A stretch of 64,000 bases of DNA from Ochrobactrum chromiisoli (GCF_026241335.1 NZ_JAPHAV010000001.1:930001-994000); one strand, 5' to 3'; shown: positions 25,839 to 35,157, counted from the stretch's first letter. Notes: generated by a model from the letters alone, not told the origin. Made by a program: numbers and translations.

Positions 25839-26319
25839 AAACATTGCCTTCAAACGCATCTTTTCCGCGGCCTATGGCGCGAATGGCCGTGACCATGCGG
25901 CCGCCGCGACCAAGCAACTGATCAGCCAGTTCGACTAATCGGATATTGGGCGTTGCAGAGGGGGAAAGCTGGCGCAGCCTTGCTGCAAGAGCCACTTCAT
26001 CGAGCGCATGATTAAGCGCCATGGCAATGATATAGGCGCTGGCAGTGGAGCGCGAAATACCTGCGTAACAATGGATTAGCAGCGGCCTTTCCCGCTCCCA
26101 TGTTGTCACAAATTCAAGCAACTCTTCCACATGGTTGTGTTGTGGCATCACCAAACCATCACGCGGCTCAACAATATCGTTGAAAATGAGGCTGAGCCGC
26201 TTCATTTCGCCGGGCAGGGAAGGCACATCGCCACTGCTCAGTGTTACGATATGACTTGGCTGATGCAGCGCAATTTGCGCCTCAAGCTTTGAAAGCGGGC
26301 TGACCACGATATGCGTCAT
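25816..26319 (-). CDS. Tyrosine / dual-specificity phosphatase-like protein
   Basis: A 167-residue protein with the cysteine phosphatase signature HCYAGISRSTA (CxxGxxRS) at about residues 95-105, and an aspartate-containing loop (NDIVEPRDG) before it. The family removes phosphate from tyrosine residues or small phospho-compounds. The target is unknown. It overlaps the next minus-strand gene (HD hydrolase) by 4 nt, and that gene overlaps ygfZ, so the three form one operon. Confidence 0.82.
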   Translation of the reverse strand: MTHIVVSPLSKLEAQIALHQPSHIVTLSSGDVPSLPGEMKRLSLIFNDIVEPRDGLVMPQHNHVEELLEFVTTWERERPLLIHCYAGISRSTASAYIIAMALNHALDEVALAARLRQLSPSATPNIRLVELADQLLGRGGRMVTAIRAIGRGKDAFEGNVFSLPVAG

Positions 26320-26939
26320 GGCTTGTTTCTTTGTGCCTGTTCCAATGTTGCAAAGCGCGCCAGAAAATCATTCTGCACGTTTTGTGTCGGGCGCGGTGTC
26401 AGATCCAGCCCTGCTGGATCAAATCCGCGCGGACGCCCAAAATACTTGATCGCTTCCGTTTCGCTAAAGCCGGCAAGGCGGGTGGCCTCAAAGAAAGCTG
26501 CGACCTGATCAGCGCGCTTGATCAGCTTTTTGAGCGAAGCTGATATGGATGCGGGCAGCGAAAAACGCACATGAATGGCGCTTTCAAGCCGCGCTTCGAT
26601 CAGCTTATAGTTCCCGCCCATCACTGCCTTGAATGGCGAGATCATGTCTCCAATCACATATTCAGGCGCATCATGCAGAAGGGTTAGCATCTGCTGCTCG
26701 ACGCTTGCATCAGGCACAAGCCGATTGAAAATCTGTTCCACCAGCAGGGAGTGCTGGGCGACAGAATAGGCATGCTCGCCGACGGTCTGCCCATTCCAGC
26801 GCGCCACACGCGCAAGACCATGCGCAATGTCTTCAATCTCGACATCAAGCGGTGACGGATCAAGCAGGTCGAGCCTGCGGCCAGACAACATGCGTTGCCA
26901 TGCGCGGTCTTTGCCAGATGAATGATCTGCGGACGCCAT
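26316..26939 (-). CDS. HD-domain phosphohydrolase, YfbR-like
   Basis: A 207-residue hydrolase with an HD fold: VGEHAYSVAQHSLLVEQI (first His), LLHDAPEYVIGDM (His-Asp pair) and KRADQVAAFFEA (final Asp). YfbR of E. coli is a 5'-nucleotidase for deoxynucleoside monophosphates; activity of this relative is inferred. The ATG overlaps the ygfZ stop (TAATG). Cytoplasmic, no signal sequence. Confidence 0.82.
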   Translation of the reverse strand: MASADHSSGKDRAWQRMLSGRRLDLLDPSPLDVEIEDIAHGLARVARWNGQTVGEHAYSVAQHSLLVEQIFNRLVPDASVEQQMLTLLHDAPEYVIGDMISPFKAVMGGNYKLIEARLESAIHVRFSLPASISASLKKLIKRADQVAAFFEATRLAGFSETEAIKYFGRPRGFDPAGLDLTPRPTQNVQNDFLARFATLEQAQRNKP

Positions 26940-27802
26940 TAGTCTTTGTCCGTCTCGGTGGTGGGAAATGTGAAACGCACATGCGGTGGCAGCGCGAGTG
27001 TAATTTCGCTTTCACCGGCCAGAATCGGGGTGCCGGAATCAAGCGCATCCTTCACCCGATCAATACGCACCAGTGCAAGGCCAATCCGACCCGACGAGCT
27101 GCCGAGTGTTCCAACATCGCGTCCGGCCACCGTGATTGGAGTGCCCATGGCGGGCAGGGGCATATCCGATTTGGCGACAAGCACCCGGCGGCGTGGCGTG
27201 CCGCGATGATGCATACGCGAGACGACTTCTTGTCCGATGAAACAGCCTTTTGGGAAACTCACGCCGCCCGTCTGATCGAAGTTAATGTCGTGAGGAAACA
27301 CGTCATTATAAGCAAAATCGGCTTCGCCTTCGGCAATGCCATATTCGGCCCGAAGCGCCACCCATGCGCTTTCATCGCTGATTTCACCGGCCTGTCCATA
27401 AATGCGGGTCACTTTCAGCTCTTCAGGAAAGCGCGTATCGCGCTTCATTGAATCACTTTCTGAGGAAGCGGAATCATTGTGCCAGCAAACGCTGACAAGG
27501 GATTCTGGCAATTGGATAATTTCCGCTTTGGCGCGCAGGCGATAAAGCGTCATCCGCTTGGCAAAATCGGCTGCGATGCTTGCTGGCATATCGAAACGAA
27601 AACCGTTTTCTATGCGTGACACGACAAAGTCGAACATGATCTTGCCTTGCGGTGCCAGCAATGCGCCCGGTTTCAATTCATCGGCGCCAAGCATGTCGAG
27701 ATTGGTCGTAATCACGGCTTGTACGAATTTTTCCGCGTCTTCGCCCGTGATGTGAACCAGTGCTCTGTTGGAAAGATTGATCAATTCCGCTACCGTCGCC
27801 AT
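26939..27802 (-). CDS. ygfZ: Folate-binding Fe-S cluster assembly protein YgfZ
   Basis: A 287-residue protein of the GcvT-like family that binds tetrahydrofolate and helps make or repair Fe-S clusters. The hallmark KGCFIGQEVVSRMHHRG is near residues 195-211, including the conserved Cys. ATG 27802 is favoured by AAGGAAGAAGCG just upstream; the frame runs upstream to 27934 without support. First gene of a minus-strand run with the HD hydrolase and phosphatase; divergent from the dihydroorotase gene. Confidence 0.9.
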   Translation of the reverse strand: MATVAELINLSNRALVHITGEDAEKFVQAVITTNLDMLGADELKPGALLAPQGKIMFDFVVSRIENGFRFDMPASIAADFAKRMTLYRLRAKAEIIQLPESLVSVCWHNDSASSESDSMKRDTRFPEELKVTRIYGQAGEISDESAWVALRAEYGIAEGEADFAYNDVFPHDINFDQTGGVSFPKGCFIGQEVVSRMHHRGTPRRRVLVAKSDMPLPAMGTPITVAGRDVGTLGSSSGRIGLALVRIDRVKDALDSGTPILAGESEITLALPPHVRFTFPTTETDKD

Positions 27803-27887
27803 CGCTTCTTCCTTGCCTTTATCACCATCGTTACGTAAGCCGCATTGAAAAGGCTCGCAAGTCCCATTCAGCCAGCAGGAGACAACA

Positions 27888-29222
27888 ATGGCCCAAACGT
27901 TTGATACGATCCTGAAAGGTGCAACCATCGTCAATCATGACGGTATAGGAAGCCGTGATATTGGTATTCGTAACGGGCGCATAGAGGCGATTGGTTCACT
28001 CTCCACACATTCGGCTGGCGAAGTGATTGACTGCACGGGCCTGCATATTCTGCCGGGCGTGGTCGATAGTCAGGTTCATTTTCGTGAGCCGGGGCTGGAA
28101 CACAAGGAAGATCTGGAGACCGGTTCACTTGCCGCTGTTCTGGGTGGTGTGACTTCGGTTTTTGAAATGCCGAACACCAAGCCGCTGACGACTTCTGCCG
28201 AAGCGCTGGAAGACAAGATTCGTCGCGGTCGTCACCGTATGCATTGCGATTTCGCATTTTGGGTCGGCGGAACACGCGACAATGCAAAAGACGTTGCCGA
28301 GCTTGAGCGCCTTCCGGGCGCTGCCGGTATCAAGGTCTTCATGGGGTCTTCGACTGGTAACCTCTTGGTTGAGGATGATGAAGGTGTCCGGTCCATCCTC
28401 AAGAACACGCGCCGCCGTGCGGCCTTCCATTCGGAAGATGAATTCCGTTTGAAGGATCGCGAAAATCTGCGGGTTGAAGGCGATCCATCAAGCCACCCTG
28501 TGTGGCGCGATGAAATTGCTGCCCTGCAATGCACGCAACGTCTCGTGCGCATCGCACGCGAAACCGGCGCGCGCATTCATGTGCTGCATATCTCGACTGC
28601 GGAAGAAATCGACTTCTTGCAGGGCCATAAAGATGTGGCAACCTGTGAAGCAACGCCCCATCACCTCACATTGTCGGCAGATGAATATGCGACCCTCGGT
28701 AATCTTATTCAGATGAACCCGCCTGTGCGCGACAAGCGCCATCGTGACGGCATCTGGAAGGGAATTGATCAGGGTATCGTCGATGTGCTCGGCTCCGACC
28801 ATGCGCCACATACACTGGAAGAAAAGCAGAAGCCTTACCCGGCATCACCGTCTGGCATGACCGGCGTTCAGACGCTGGTGCCGATCATGCTCGATCACGT
28901 CAATGCTGGTAAGCTTTCGTTGGAACGCTTTGTCGATCTGTCGAGCCACGGCCCGAACCGCATTTTCGGCATGGCGCGCAAAGGCCGCATTGCTGTTGGC
29001 TATGATGCCGATCTCACCATCGTCGATATGAAGCGACGCGAAACCATTACCCATGAGCAGGCTGGCTCTAAGGCTGGCTGGACGCCTTATCACGGCAAGA
29101 CTGTCACCGGCTGGCCGGTTGGTACTTTCGTGCGCGGTATCAAGGTTATGTGGGAAGCGGAAGTGGTTAATCCGAACAAGGGCGAGCCGGTCGAGTTTTT
29201 GGAAGCTTTGCCTCACCGCTAA
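27888..29222 (+). CDS. pyrC: Dihydroorotase (class I amidohydrolase)
   Basis: A 444-residue metal-dependent amidohydrolase that closes carbamoyl-aspartate to dihydroorotate in pyrimidine synthesis. Metal ligands are mostly visible: GIKVFMGSS (carboxylated Lys), AAFHSEDE (His), HVLHIST (His) and LGSDHAPHT (Asp). The first metal motif reads VVDSQVHFREPG, with Gln where D-x-H-x-H would have its first His; a known subgroup of dihydroorotases with DxQVHFREPG carries the same change. Length is normal. Another amidohydrolase role is possible but less likely. Confidence 0.88.
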   Translation: MAQTFDTILKGATIVNHDGIGSRDIGIRNGRIEAIGSLSTHSAGEVIDCTGLHILPGVVDSQVHFREPGLEHKEDLETGSLAAVLGGVTSVFEMPNTKPLTTSAEALEDKIRRGRHRMHCDFAFWVGGTRDNAKDVAELERLPGAAGIKVFMGSSTGNLLVEDDEGVRSILKNTRRRAAFHSEDEFRLKDRENLRVEGDPSSHPVWRDEIAALQCTQRLVRIARETGARIHVLHISTAEEIDFLQGHKDVATCEATPHHLTLSADEYATLGNLIQMNPPVRDKRHRDGIWKGIDQGIVDVLGSDHAPHTLEEKQKPYPASPSGMTGVQTLVPIMLDHVNAGKLSLERFVDLSSHGPNRIFGMARKGRIAVGYDADLTIVDMKRRETITHEQAGSKAGWTPYHGKTVTGWPVGTFVRGIKVMWEAEVVNPNKGEPVEFLEALPHR

Positions 29223-29298
29223 ACGCTTATCGATTGGCGCGATCTGTCCGGTCTTTGTCCGAACTCAATCTTTCGGCTTGGGTTGTGGGCGTTAATAT

Positions 29299-29322
29299 CT
29301 CCTTGTATAAATTTGCAAGGAG
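29299..29322 (+). promoter_or_regulatory. Hairpin containing the ribosome site of the isochorismatase gene
   Basis: CTCCTTG (29299-29305) is the exact complement of CAAGGAG (29316-29322), which is the Shine-Dalgarno sequence of the gene starting at 29329. When paired, the ribosome site would be closed. The stem can extend by a G-T and an A-T pair; the loop is A/T-rich. It could be a simple translation brake or an RNA thermometer-like switch. Confidence 0.5.
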
Positions 29323-29328
29323 CAAAAA

Positions 29329-29895
29329 ATGTCCGCGAATGACACCGCACTGCTGGTTATCGATGTTCAGGAATCTTTTCGACATCGCCCCTATTACCGT
29401 GATGAAGAGGTTGCCGCTTACATAGAGCGGCAGCAGGCGCTCATTGATGGTGCGAAGCGCAAGGGTATTCCCGTTGTTCAAATTTTCCATGTCGAAAATG
29501 AAGGAGCGTTTTCGGAAGCCTCAGGTTTTGTGAAGGCGCTTTCACCTCTTTCGATTGAGCCGGATGTGGTTTTCCGAAAGAGCCGCCACAGTGCGCTGGT
29601 CGGAACCGGACTTGATGTCTGGCTTGTCGATAATGGCATTCATCACATTATCATTTCTGGCATTCGAACCGAACAATGCTGTGAGACGACGACACGTCAC
29701 GCTTCTGATCTTGGTTATAAGATTGATTTCGTCGGTGAAGCGACACTGACATTTCCCATGACGGATGGGGCTGGTCGCGAATGGAGCGCTGCTGAAATTC
29801 GTGCACGCACCGAGCTGGTACTTGCGGATCGCTTTGCAAGGATAGCAACCGTGGAACAGGCTCTTGCGGGCAGCGCAGAACGGAAAGCTGCATGA
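29329..29895 (+). CDS. Isochorismatase-family cysteine hydrolase
   Basis: A 188-residue hydrolase of the isochorismatase/nicotinamidase superfamily. The triad is visible: Asp in LLVIDVQESF (about residue 10), Lys in DVVFRKSRHSA (about 84) and Cys in SGIRTEQCCETTTRHASDLG (about 119). Substrate is not known; amide or ester hydrolysis is expected. It overlaps the next gene by 4 nt (ATGA), a GlxA-type regulator, so the pair is one operon. Its ribosome site lies in a hairpin. Confidence 0.87.
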   Translation: MSANDTALLVIDVQESFRHRPYYRDEEVAAYIERQQALIDGAKRKGIPVVQIFHVENEGAFSEASGFVKALSPLSIEPDVVFRKSRHSALVGTGLDVWLVDNGIHHIIISGIRTEQCCETTTRHASDLGYKIDFVGEATLTFPMTDGAGREWSAAEIRARTELVLADRFARIATVEQALAGSAERKAA

Positions 29896-30911
29896 ACCAA
29901 GCCGCCGACAGCCATAAAACTGTGCGGGTCTTCGTTGTCGTCCCGCCGCGCACGCTTTTGCTTGACGTGGCGGGGCCGATAGAGGTTTTGCGCAAGGCCA
30001 ATCTGGAGCAAAACAAGGTGCAGTTTGAGGTGAGCTTTATTGGGCCATCCGAGACCGCGTTAAGCTCCATTGGCCTCACGCTTGCCAATATCGATCCGAT
30101 GCCGGAAAATCTCCCGGATAACGCGCTGGTGGTCATATCCGGCTCGGCAGATGCGCCACTTGGATCATCAGGCGTCAATCGCGACCATGACAGCGTGCTT
30201 GAAGTGCAAATTGTGCGCTGGTTGCAGCACACAATTCGCCCCGGTATCAGATTGGTTTCAATCTGCTCTGGTGCACTTCTTGCGGCACGTGCCGGACTGC
30301 TTGAGGGCTATGACTGCACCACGCATCATATGGCGATTGATGAGCTGCATCGACTCGCACCGACTGCGCATGTTCTGCAAAACCGTTTGTTTGTCGAGGA
30401 TCGCGACAGGCTGACCAGTGCGGGCATCACTGCTGGTATTGATCTGATGTTGCATATTCTGGCCGAGATGGCAGGACATGCACTGGCTTTATCCGTGGCG
30501 CGTTATCTTGTGGTTTATCTGCGTCGCAGCGGTGGCGATCCGCAGCTTTCACCATGGCTTGAAGGCCGCAATCATATGCACCCTGTTGTGCATCGCGCAC
30601 AGGATGCTGTGGCTGCAAATCCAGCCGAAAACTGGTCTGTTGAAAAACTCGCTGGAGCGAGCGGGGCGAGCCCACGCAATCTGTCACGCCTGTTCAATGA
30701 ACATGCGGGCATGAGTGTCACGGAGTATGCCAATCGGCTGAAAATAAGCCTTGCGCGTGAAATGCTGTTGAACTCGGCTTTGGATATGGAAAGCGTTGCC
30801 GAAAAATCCGGCTTTGCTTCAACGCGACAGTTCCGCAGAGTCTGGGAGCGGGTCTATGACTTCCCGCCCAGCCATATGCGATCTTTTGTGGCAGACAGTT
30901 GCGTTTATTGA
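29892..30911 (+). CDS. GlxA-type AraC-family regulator (DJ-1/PfpI domain plus HTH)
   Basis: A 339-residue regulator. Residues about 12-190 form a DJ-1/PfpI glutaminase-like domain (VVPPRTLLLDVAGPIEVL and VSICSGALLAARAGLLEG with the nucleophile-elbow Cys), and residues about 225-325 the AraC helix-turn-helix pair (ASGASPRNLSRLFNEHAG and AEKSGFASTRQFRRVWER). Relatives include GlxA, GbdR and CdhR, which respond to small amines or betaines. Coupling to the hydrolase gene by ATGA suggests control of the same compound. The 3' end overlaps an opposite gene by 7 nt. Confidence 0.88.
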   Translation: MNQAADSHKTVRVFVVVPPRTLLLDVAGPIEVLRKANLEQNKVQFEVSFIGPSETALSSIGLTLANIDPMPENLPDNALVVISGSADAPLGSSGVNRDHDSVLEVQIVRWLQHTIRPGIRLVSICSGALLAARAGLLEGYDCTTHHMAIDELHRLAPTAHVLQNRLFVEDRDRLTSAGITAGIDLMLHILAEMAGHALALSVARYLVVYLRRSGGDPQLSPWLEGRNHMHPVVHRAQDAVAANPAENWSVEKLAGASGASPRNLSRLFNEHAGMSVTEYANRLKISLAREMLLNSALDMESVAEKSGFASTRQFRRVWERVYDFPPSHMRSFVADSCVY

Positions 30912-31171
30912 AGAACGCGATTTTGCAGGAAGGTTCCTGCAATGATCTGTTCGCGCATTTTCTCAATAAGGTCGAGCGCGCTGTCTTCGCCAGACGAACG
31001 CATCAGCTCAGTCAAGGCTGTGGTGAAAGCAGCTTCCGCCAGAATTTCCGGCTCAATCCCTTCGGAAATGCCATCCGCCCAGGCTTCGTTCTGGTACTCA
31101 ATCGCCACAAGCTTCTTTTCGCGGGCGATCATCTCGTCCAGATCGGCTGGCATATATTCCATTGGTTTCAT
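30905..31171 (-). CDS. Conserved hypothetical protein, 88 residues
   Basis: A small, acidic, helical protein with no signal sequence or membrane helix: IAREKKLVAIEYQNEAWADG, then PEILAEAAFTTALTEL and LDLIEKMREQI. Codon use and steady amphipathic helices look like a real gene. ATG 31171 has GCCGGG upstream; M4 is an alternative. I recall relatives of this size in rhizobia but no known function. It overlaps the GlxA-type gene end by 7 nt. Confidence 0.65.
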   Translation of the reverse strand: MKPMEYMPADLDEMIAREKKLVAIEYQNEAWADGISEGIEPEILAEAAFTTALTELMRSSGEDSALDLIEKMREQIIAGTFLQNRVLQ

Positions 31172-31328
31172 CCCGGCTTGCGCCCTTCTGGCTTCTCAAA
31201 TGATCTCTCACCGCAATAGGGAGCGCGAACACTTGCGTAGCCTGCCTATCATTTAAGATAGTGTTAACAGATTAAAACGGACTTGAATGAGGCAATTTAT
31301 GCCCATCCGCAAAAGACTGAATAATTGG

Positions 31329-31703
31329 TTAATTCCCATAGCGCGAGATCAGCTCGTTCGACAAGTTTTCTCCCTCTTTCATGTAGCGATCAATCGCCGC
31401 AAGAGCAGAAGGTGTGCAGCGGACATAATTGTCGCTGAAAACGCGGTATCCATGGTTGAAGCTTGAAACAAGGCGCACGCGCTCGGCTTCATCGGGCTTT
31501 TCGGCGGCAAGGAGGGCGTCCATCCGTTCGCGCCATTCATTGCTGGTTTCTCCGCAAAGATTACGCAGATAGTGAAGCGAGCCAAGCACTTCCGCAATTC
31601 TGAGCATTTTGCCCTCATAAGGCGCGTCCTGAGCAGAAAAGGCCGGTGACAGAATGCCCAGCCAGAATGCAATCGCCCATATGGAAAGCCGCTTTCCCTG
31701 CAC
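31329..31703 (-). CDS. TIGR02301-family exported protein
   Basis: A protein of 124 residues from GTG 31703, preceded by AGGGG; a frame up to 31751 lacks a good site. Residues 1-23 look like a signal peptide (LSIWAIAFWLGILSPAFSAQ). The mature part contains LGSLHYLRNLCGETSNEWR and FNHGYRVFSDNYVRCTPSA, with two Cys that may form a disulfide. This matches the rhizobial family annotated TIGR02301, of unknown function. The next minus-strand gene upstream is a NUDIX hydrolase about 60 nt away. Confidence 0.75.
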   Translation of the reverse strand: MQGKRLSIWAIAFWLGILSPAFSAQDAPYEGKMLRIAEVLGSLHYLRNLCGETSNEWRERMDALLAAEKPDEAERVRLVSSFNHGYRVFSDNYVRCTPSALAAIDRYMKEGENLSNELISRYGN

Positions 31704-31761
31704 TATGATCCCCCTGAATGAAACACAGTTTTGATGAAGAATCAGGGCCACTTCAAGGCGA

Positions 31762-32211
31762 TCATGCGTTTAGCCCTGAACCATCTTCAGCCTCAGCGAC
31801 CGATCGCGCAACGTCTAACGTGCTATCTGTCACATTGGCATGCGCCATTTCATCAATGCTTAACCAGTATATCGCTGCAGCATCGTCACCGGCCTGCTCA
31901 ATGCCCGAAACATCCAAAGCACGATAGACAGAAAGAAAATAGCTCTTCGCGTAAGCTTTGCCCTCAAGCGCCAGATCAACGGTGATGACATGGCTCAAAG
32001 AGCGAACGTCCAAAGCTGTTTCTTCTTTGAGTTCCCGAATGGCCGCTTCTTCCGGCGTTTCTCCGGCCTCAATGCTGCCACCCGGAAAAGCCAGCCAACC
32101 CTTCCATGGCTCCTTGCCGCGTTCAACCAGCAGAAAGCGGCCATCGCGGCGGCAGATGAGAGAAACACCATGGATTTGAACGGGGGCGGGGATGACGGGA
32201 ATTGTAACCAT
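31762..32211 (-). CDS. NUDIX hydrolase
   Basis: A protein of 149 residues from ATG 32211 (the frame continues to GTG 32259; no clear ribosome site decides). The NUDIX box GGSIEAGETPEEAAIRELKEE is complete (Gly-x5-Glu-x7-Arg-Glu-x2-Glu-Glu pattern) near residues 45-65, so it should hydrolyse a nucleoside diphosphate linked to another group. Substrate unknown. It stands divergent from the SRAP gene. Confidence 0.85.
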   Translation of the reverse strand: MVTIPVIPAPVQIHGVSLICRRDGRFLLVERGKEPWKGWLAFPGGSIEAGETPEEAAIRELKEETALDVRSLSHVITVDLALEGKAYAKSYFLSVYRALDVSGIEQAGDDAAAIYWLSIDEMAHANVTDSTLDVARSVAEAEDGSGLNA

Positions 32212-32294
32212 ACACAAGCTATGATCCGGCCAGCCGCTTTTGGCAACAGCAAACCCCACTTGACCATTTCCGCAAAAGCTTGAACATGGACACT

Positions 32295-33059
32295 ATGTGT
32301 GGACGTTTTTCTCTGACTGCCAGCCGCGAAGAAGTTGAAGCATTGCTTGGTGCAATGATTGAGGAGGATTTTCCTCCGCGTTACAATATCGCGCCAACCC
32401 AGCCGATACTCTCTATTCTTGCCGGTGAGACGCCGCCGCCGGGAAGCAATCGCCCTGACCGTATCGGCATGTTGGTGCGTTGGGGCTTTGTGCCGTCCTG
32501 GGTCAAAGATCCCAATGACTGGAATCTGGTTTTCAATATTCGCTCTGAAACGGCGGCAGAGAAGAACTCATTCCGGGCAGCTCTTCATCATCGGCGCGCA
32601 CTGATTCCGGCCTCTGGCTTCTATGAATGGCGGCGTGAGGGTAAGAACAAGGCGCAGGCCTATTGGATCAGACCGCGCAACGGCGGCATTGTGGCCTTTG
32701 GTGCGCTGGTCGAAACATGGAGCAGTGCAGATGGCTCGCAAATTGACACTGCGGGTATTCTGACGACAGGCGCGAACACATATTTGCGTCCCATCCACGA
32801 GCGCATGCCGGTGGTGGTGAAGCCGGAGGATTATGCCCGTTGGCTGAATTGCAAGACGCTACTTCCACGCGAAGTGGCTGACATCATGCGGCCCGTTCAG
32901 GATGATTTTTTCGAAGCCATTCCGGTGTCGGACAAGGTCAACAAGGTCGCCAACACATCACCTGATATACAGGAGAGGGTAGACGAAAAACTTGTGGCGT
33001 CATCGTCAGCTCAATCCAAGAGCAAGAAAAAGCCTGACGATCAGCTTTCCATGTTCTGA
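32295..33059 (+). CDS. SOS response-associated peptidase (SRAP / YedK family)
   Basis: A protein of 254 residues that forms a protective thiazolidine link with abasic sites in single-stranded DNA. The catalytic Cys must be residue 2, which fixes the start at ATG 32295 (MCGRFSLTAS). Other family residues are in YNIAPTQ, FNIRSETAAEKNSFR, ALIPASGFYEWR (Glu) and HERMPVVV (His). The tail after about 220 is Lys/Ser-rich and disordered. All active residues are present. Confidence 0.93.
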   Translation: MCGRFSLTASREEVEALLGAMIEEDFPPRYNIAPTQPILSILAGETPPPGSNRPDRIGMLVRWGFVPSWVKDPNDWNLVFNIRSETAAEKNSFRAALHHRRALIPASGFYEWRREGKNKAQAYWIRPRNGGIVAFGALVETWSSADGSQIDTAGILTTGANTYLRPIHERMPVVVKPEDYARWLNCKTLLPREVADIMRPVQDDFFEAIPVSDKVNKVANTSPDIQERVDEKLVASSSAQSKSKKKPDDQLSMF

Positions 33060-33091
33060 CAATTTTTTCGTCTGCCAAAAGGCAAAGCAAA

Positions 33092-33259
33092 TCAGCCGAT
33101 CTTTTTGACCGCCAGAATTGAATGGCGCGTATTGTCACCACGTTCTTCGTTTTTTCGATTTGTCTTGCTCATCAACGCTGCAACCAGCACCGCAGGCCCG
33201 ATTTCACGATATTGGTCAATGAGCTTATCTTGTCGTGGCTGCAGTTCATTTTTAGACAT
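33092..33259 (-). CDS. Small conserved hypothetical protein, 55 residues
   Basis: ATG 33259 lies behind GAGGATGG and encodes MSKNELQPRQDKLIDQYREI, a GPAVLVAALMSK stretch and a Lys/Arg-rich end. The start region MSKNELQPRQ with IGPAAV-type follow-up resembles short proteins seen in Brucella and rhizobia, with no known role. The longer frame to 33367 has no ribosome site. Convergent to the SRAP gene. Confidence 0.6.
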   Translation of the reverse strand: MSKNELQPRQDKLIDQYREIGPAVLVAALMSKTNRKNEERGDNTRHSILAVKKIG

Positions 33260-33612
33260 TGGTCCATCCTCTTCCAATTCATCCTCACTATTGTGTGATT
33301 GATTGGGACAGAATGAAGGCTGTTTGGAGCCGGTTTTATGGATTCCCGGCCAACATGCACTGATCATCCCTGAAGTTGCTGAAATGTCACAGCGTTTTTA
33401 ATGGAAAGCTCTTGACGGCCAAGGCTTCGATGAGGATAAGTAACGCCATGAAAACGCCGACCACGATCATTTGTACTGGTTCGATTATTATTGGCTAGCA
33501 GCTTGCTGGCCCGGCCGTTTTCGTCTCCCCATCATAAAACAGGATGATAACGCCCCGGCCAGTCGGCTGCGGTCTTTCGTACCCGTATTTCAGGTCCTTT
33601 TGGGGAATTACA

Positions 33613-35130
33613 ATGGCTGATGCGCCGCAACTACGTCTATACAACACCGCCACCCGCATGAAGGAGGATTTCACTCCTATCGACGCGAATAATGTGCGCA
33701 TGTATGTCTGCGGACCGACTGTTTATGACTTTGCCCATATCGGCAATGCACGTCCGGTTATTGTTTTTGATGTGCTGTTTCGTCTGCTGCGCCATGTCTA
33801 TGGCGCGGAAAAAGTCACTTATGCGCGCAACATCACCGATGTTGACGACAAGATCAACGCGCGCGCAGCCAGCGAATATCCTGATCTGCCGCTCAATGAA
33901 GCCATTCGCCGGGTAACGGAGGGCACAAACAGCCAGTTTCAGGCGGATATCAAGGCGCTGGCCAATCTTGAGCCGTCGAGCCAGCCGCGTGCGACGGAGC
34001 ATCTTGATGATATGCGCAATATCATTGAAAAGCTGGTTGAGCGCGGTGTTGCTTATGTTGCCGATGATCATGTGCTGTTTTCGCCATCTGCAATGAATGC
34101 ATTGGGCGGCGCACATTATGGTGCGCTCTCGCACCGTCCGTTCGATGAAATGCTGGCAGGCGCGCGCGTTGATGTTGCTTCTTACAAGCGCGATGAAATG
34201 GATTTCGTGCTCTGGAAACCATCGCGCAATGGTGAACCGGGCTGGCCATCGCCGGCAGGGATTGAAACACTTGGTCGTCCGGGATGGCATATCGAGTGCT
34301 CGGCTATGTCGATGGCCAAGCTGCTGGCCCCGTTTGGCGGCGGTCTGAAATGCGATGATCCGCTTAAAAATCAGTTTGATATCCATGGTGGTGGTATCGA
34401 TCTCGTCTTCCCGCATCACGAGAACGAGATTGCGCAATCATGCTGCGCCTTTGGCACCGAGCGGATGGCAAGCATCTGGATGCACAACGGCTTTCTTCAG
34501 GTCGAAGGCCAGAAGATGTCAAAATCTCTCGGCAACTTCATCACCATTCGTAATGTTTTGAATGATGGCCTGCCGCAGCTTGGGTCTTGGGACGACAAGG
34601 ATGCGCGCGATCGCTGGGCTGGTTTGGCTGCACGGCTTTCGATGCTGCAAACGCATTATCGCGAGCCGATCAACTGGACGGCACAGCGTCTGGCGGAATC
34701 GGCCGAGGAACTGCATCGTTGGTACGGTCTTCTTCGTGATACGGGGTTTGCAGAGCCTTCAACGCTTTCAAGGGTTGCTGAGGTCGAAGAAGCGCTGTCA
34801 GACGATCTGAACACATGGATCGCCATCACAGCGTTGCGCAAGGCATTCAAGGCTAAGGACGTTGCCGCCTTGGGCGAGGGCATGGCGCTGTTGGGCCTGT
34901 TCGACCCTTATTTTGTGACGGCGCAGGATGTGCCGGTATTTGCGAAGGCGGATGTTGATGCCGCTGACATCGAAGCGCGTATTGCCGAACGCCTGAATTT
35001 CATCGCTGGCAAGAAGTGGGCCGAAGCTGATCGTATCCGTGATGAACTTTTGGCGCAGGGCATTCAGTTGAAAGACGGCAAGCATCCTGACACCGGCGAA
35101 CGCATCACGACCTGGGATGTGGTAAGTTAA
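33613..35130 (+). CDS. cysS: Cysteinyl-tRNA synthetase
   Basis: A 505-residue class I synthetase charging tRNA-Cys. Cys33 (YVCGPTVYD) is the first zinc ligand; AHIGNAR (41-47) is the HIGH motif and KMSKS is at 301-305. Other zinc ligands are in [10 protein letters not shown] and HHENE. ATG 33613 follows TGGGGAATTACA; the frame extends to 33544 without need. Length is near the usual 460-500. The GFA gene follows after about 27 nt. Confidence 0.97.
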   Translation: MADAPQLRLYNTATRMKEDFTPIDANNVRMYVCGPTVYDFAHIGNARPVIVFDVLFRLLRHVYGAEKVTYARNITDVDDKINARAASEYPDLPLNEAIRRVTEGTNSQFQADIKALANLEPSSQPRATEHLDDMRNIIEKLVERGVAYVADDHVLFSPSAMNALGGAHYGALSHRPFDEMLAGARVDVASYKRDEMDFVLWKPSRNGEPGWPSPAGIETLGRPGWHIECSAMSMAKLLAPFGGGLKCDDPLKNQFDIHGGGIDLVFPHHENEIAQSCCAFGTERMASIWMHNGFLQVEGQKMSKSLGNFITIRNVLNDGLPQLGSWDDKDARDRWAGLAARLSMLQTHYREPINWTAQRLAESAEELHRWYGLLRDTGFAEPSTLSRVAEVEEALSDDLNTWIAITALRKAFKAKDVAALGEGMALLGLFDPYFVTAQDVPVFAKADVDAADIEARIAERLNFIAGKKWAEADRIRDELLAQGIQLKDGKHPDTGERITTWDVVS

Positions 35131-35157
35131 GCTCTTCTATGGGGAGGAGAGGACACG

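Noticed and set aside
33430..33500. Short leader peptide frame (22 codons) upstream of cysS
   Set aside because: It lacks Cys enrichment expected of a cysteine attenuator (one Cys only) and no terminator/antiterminator pair is evident.
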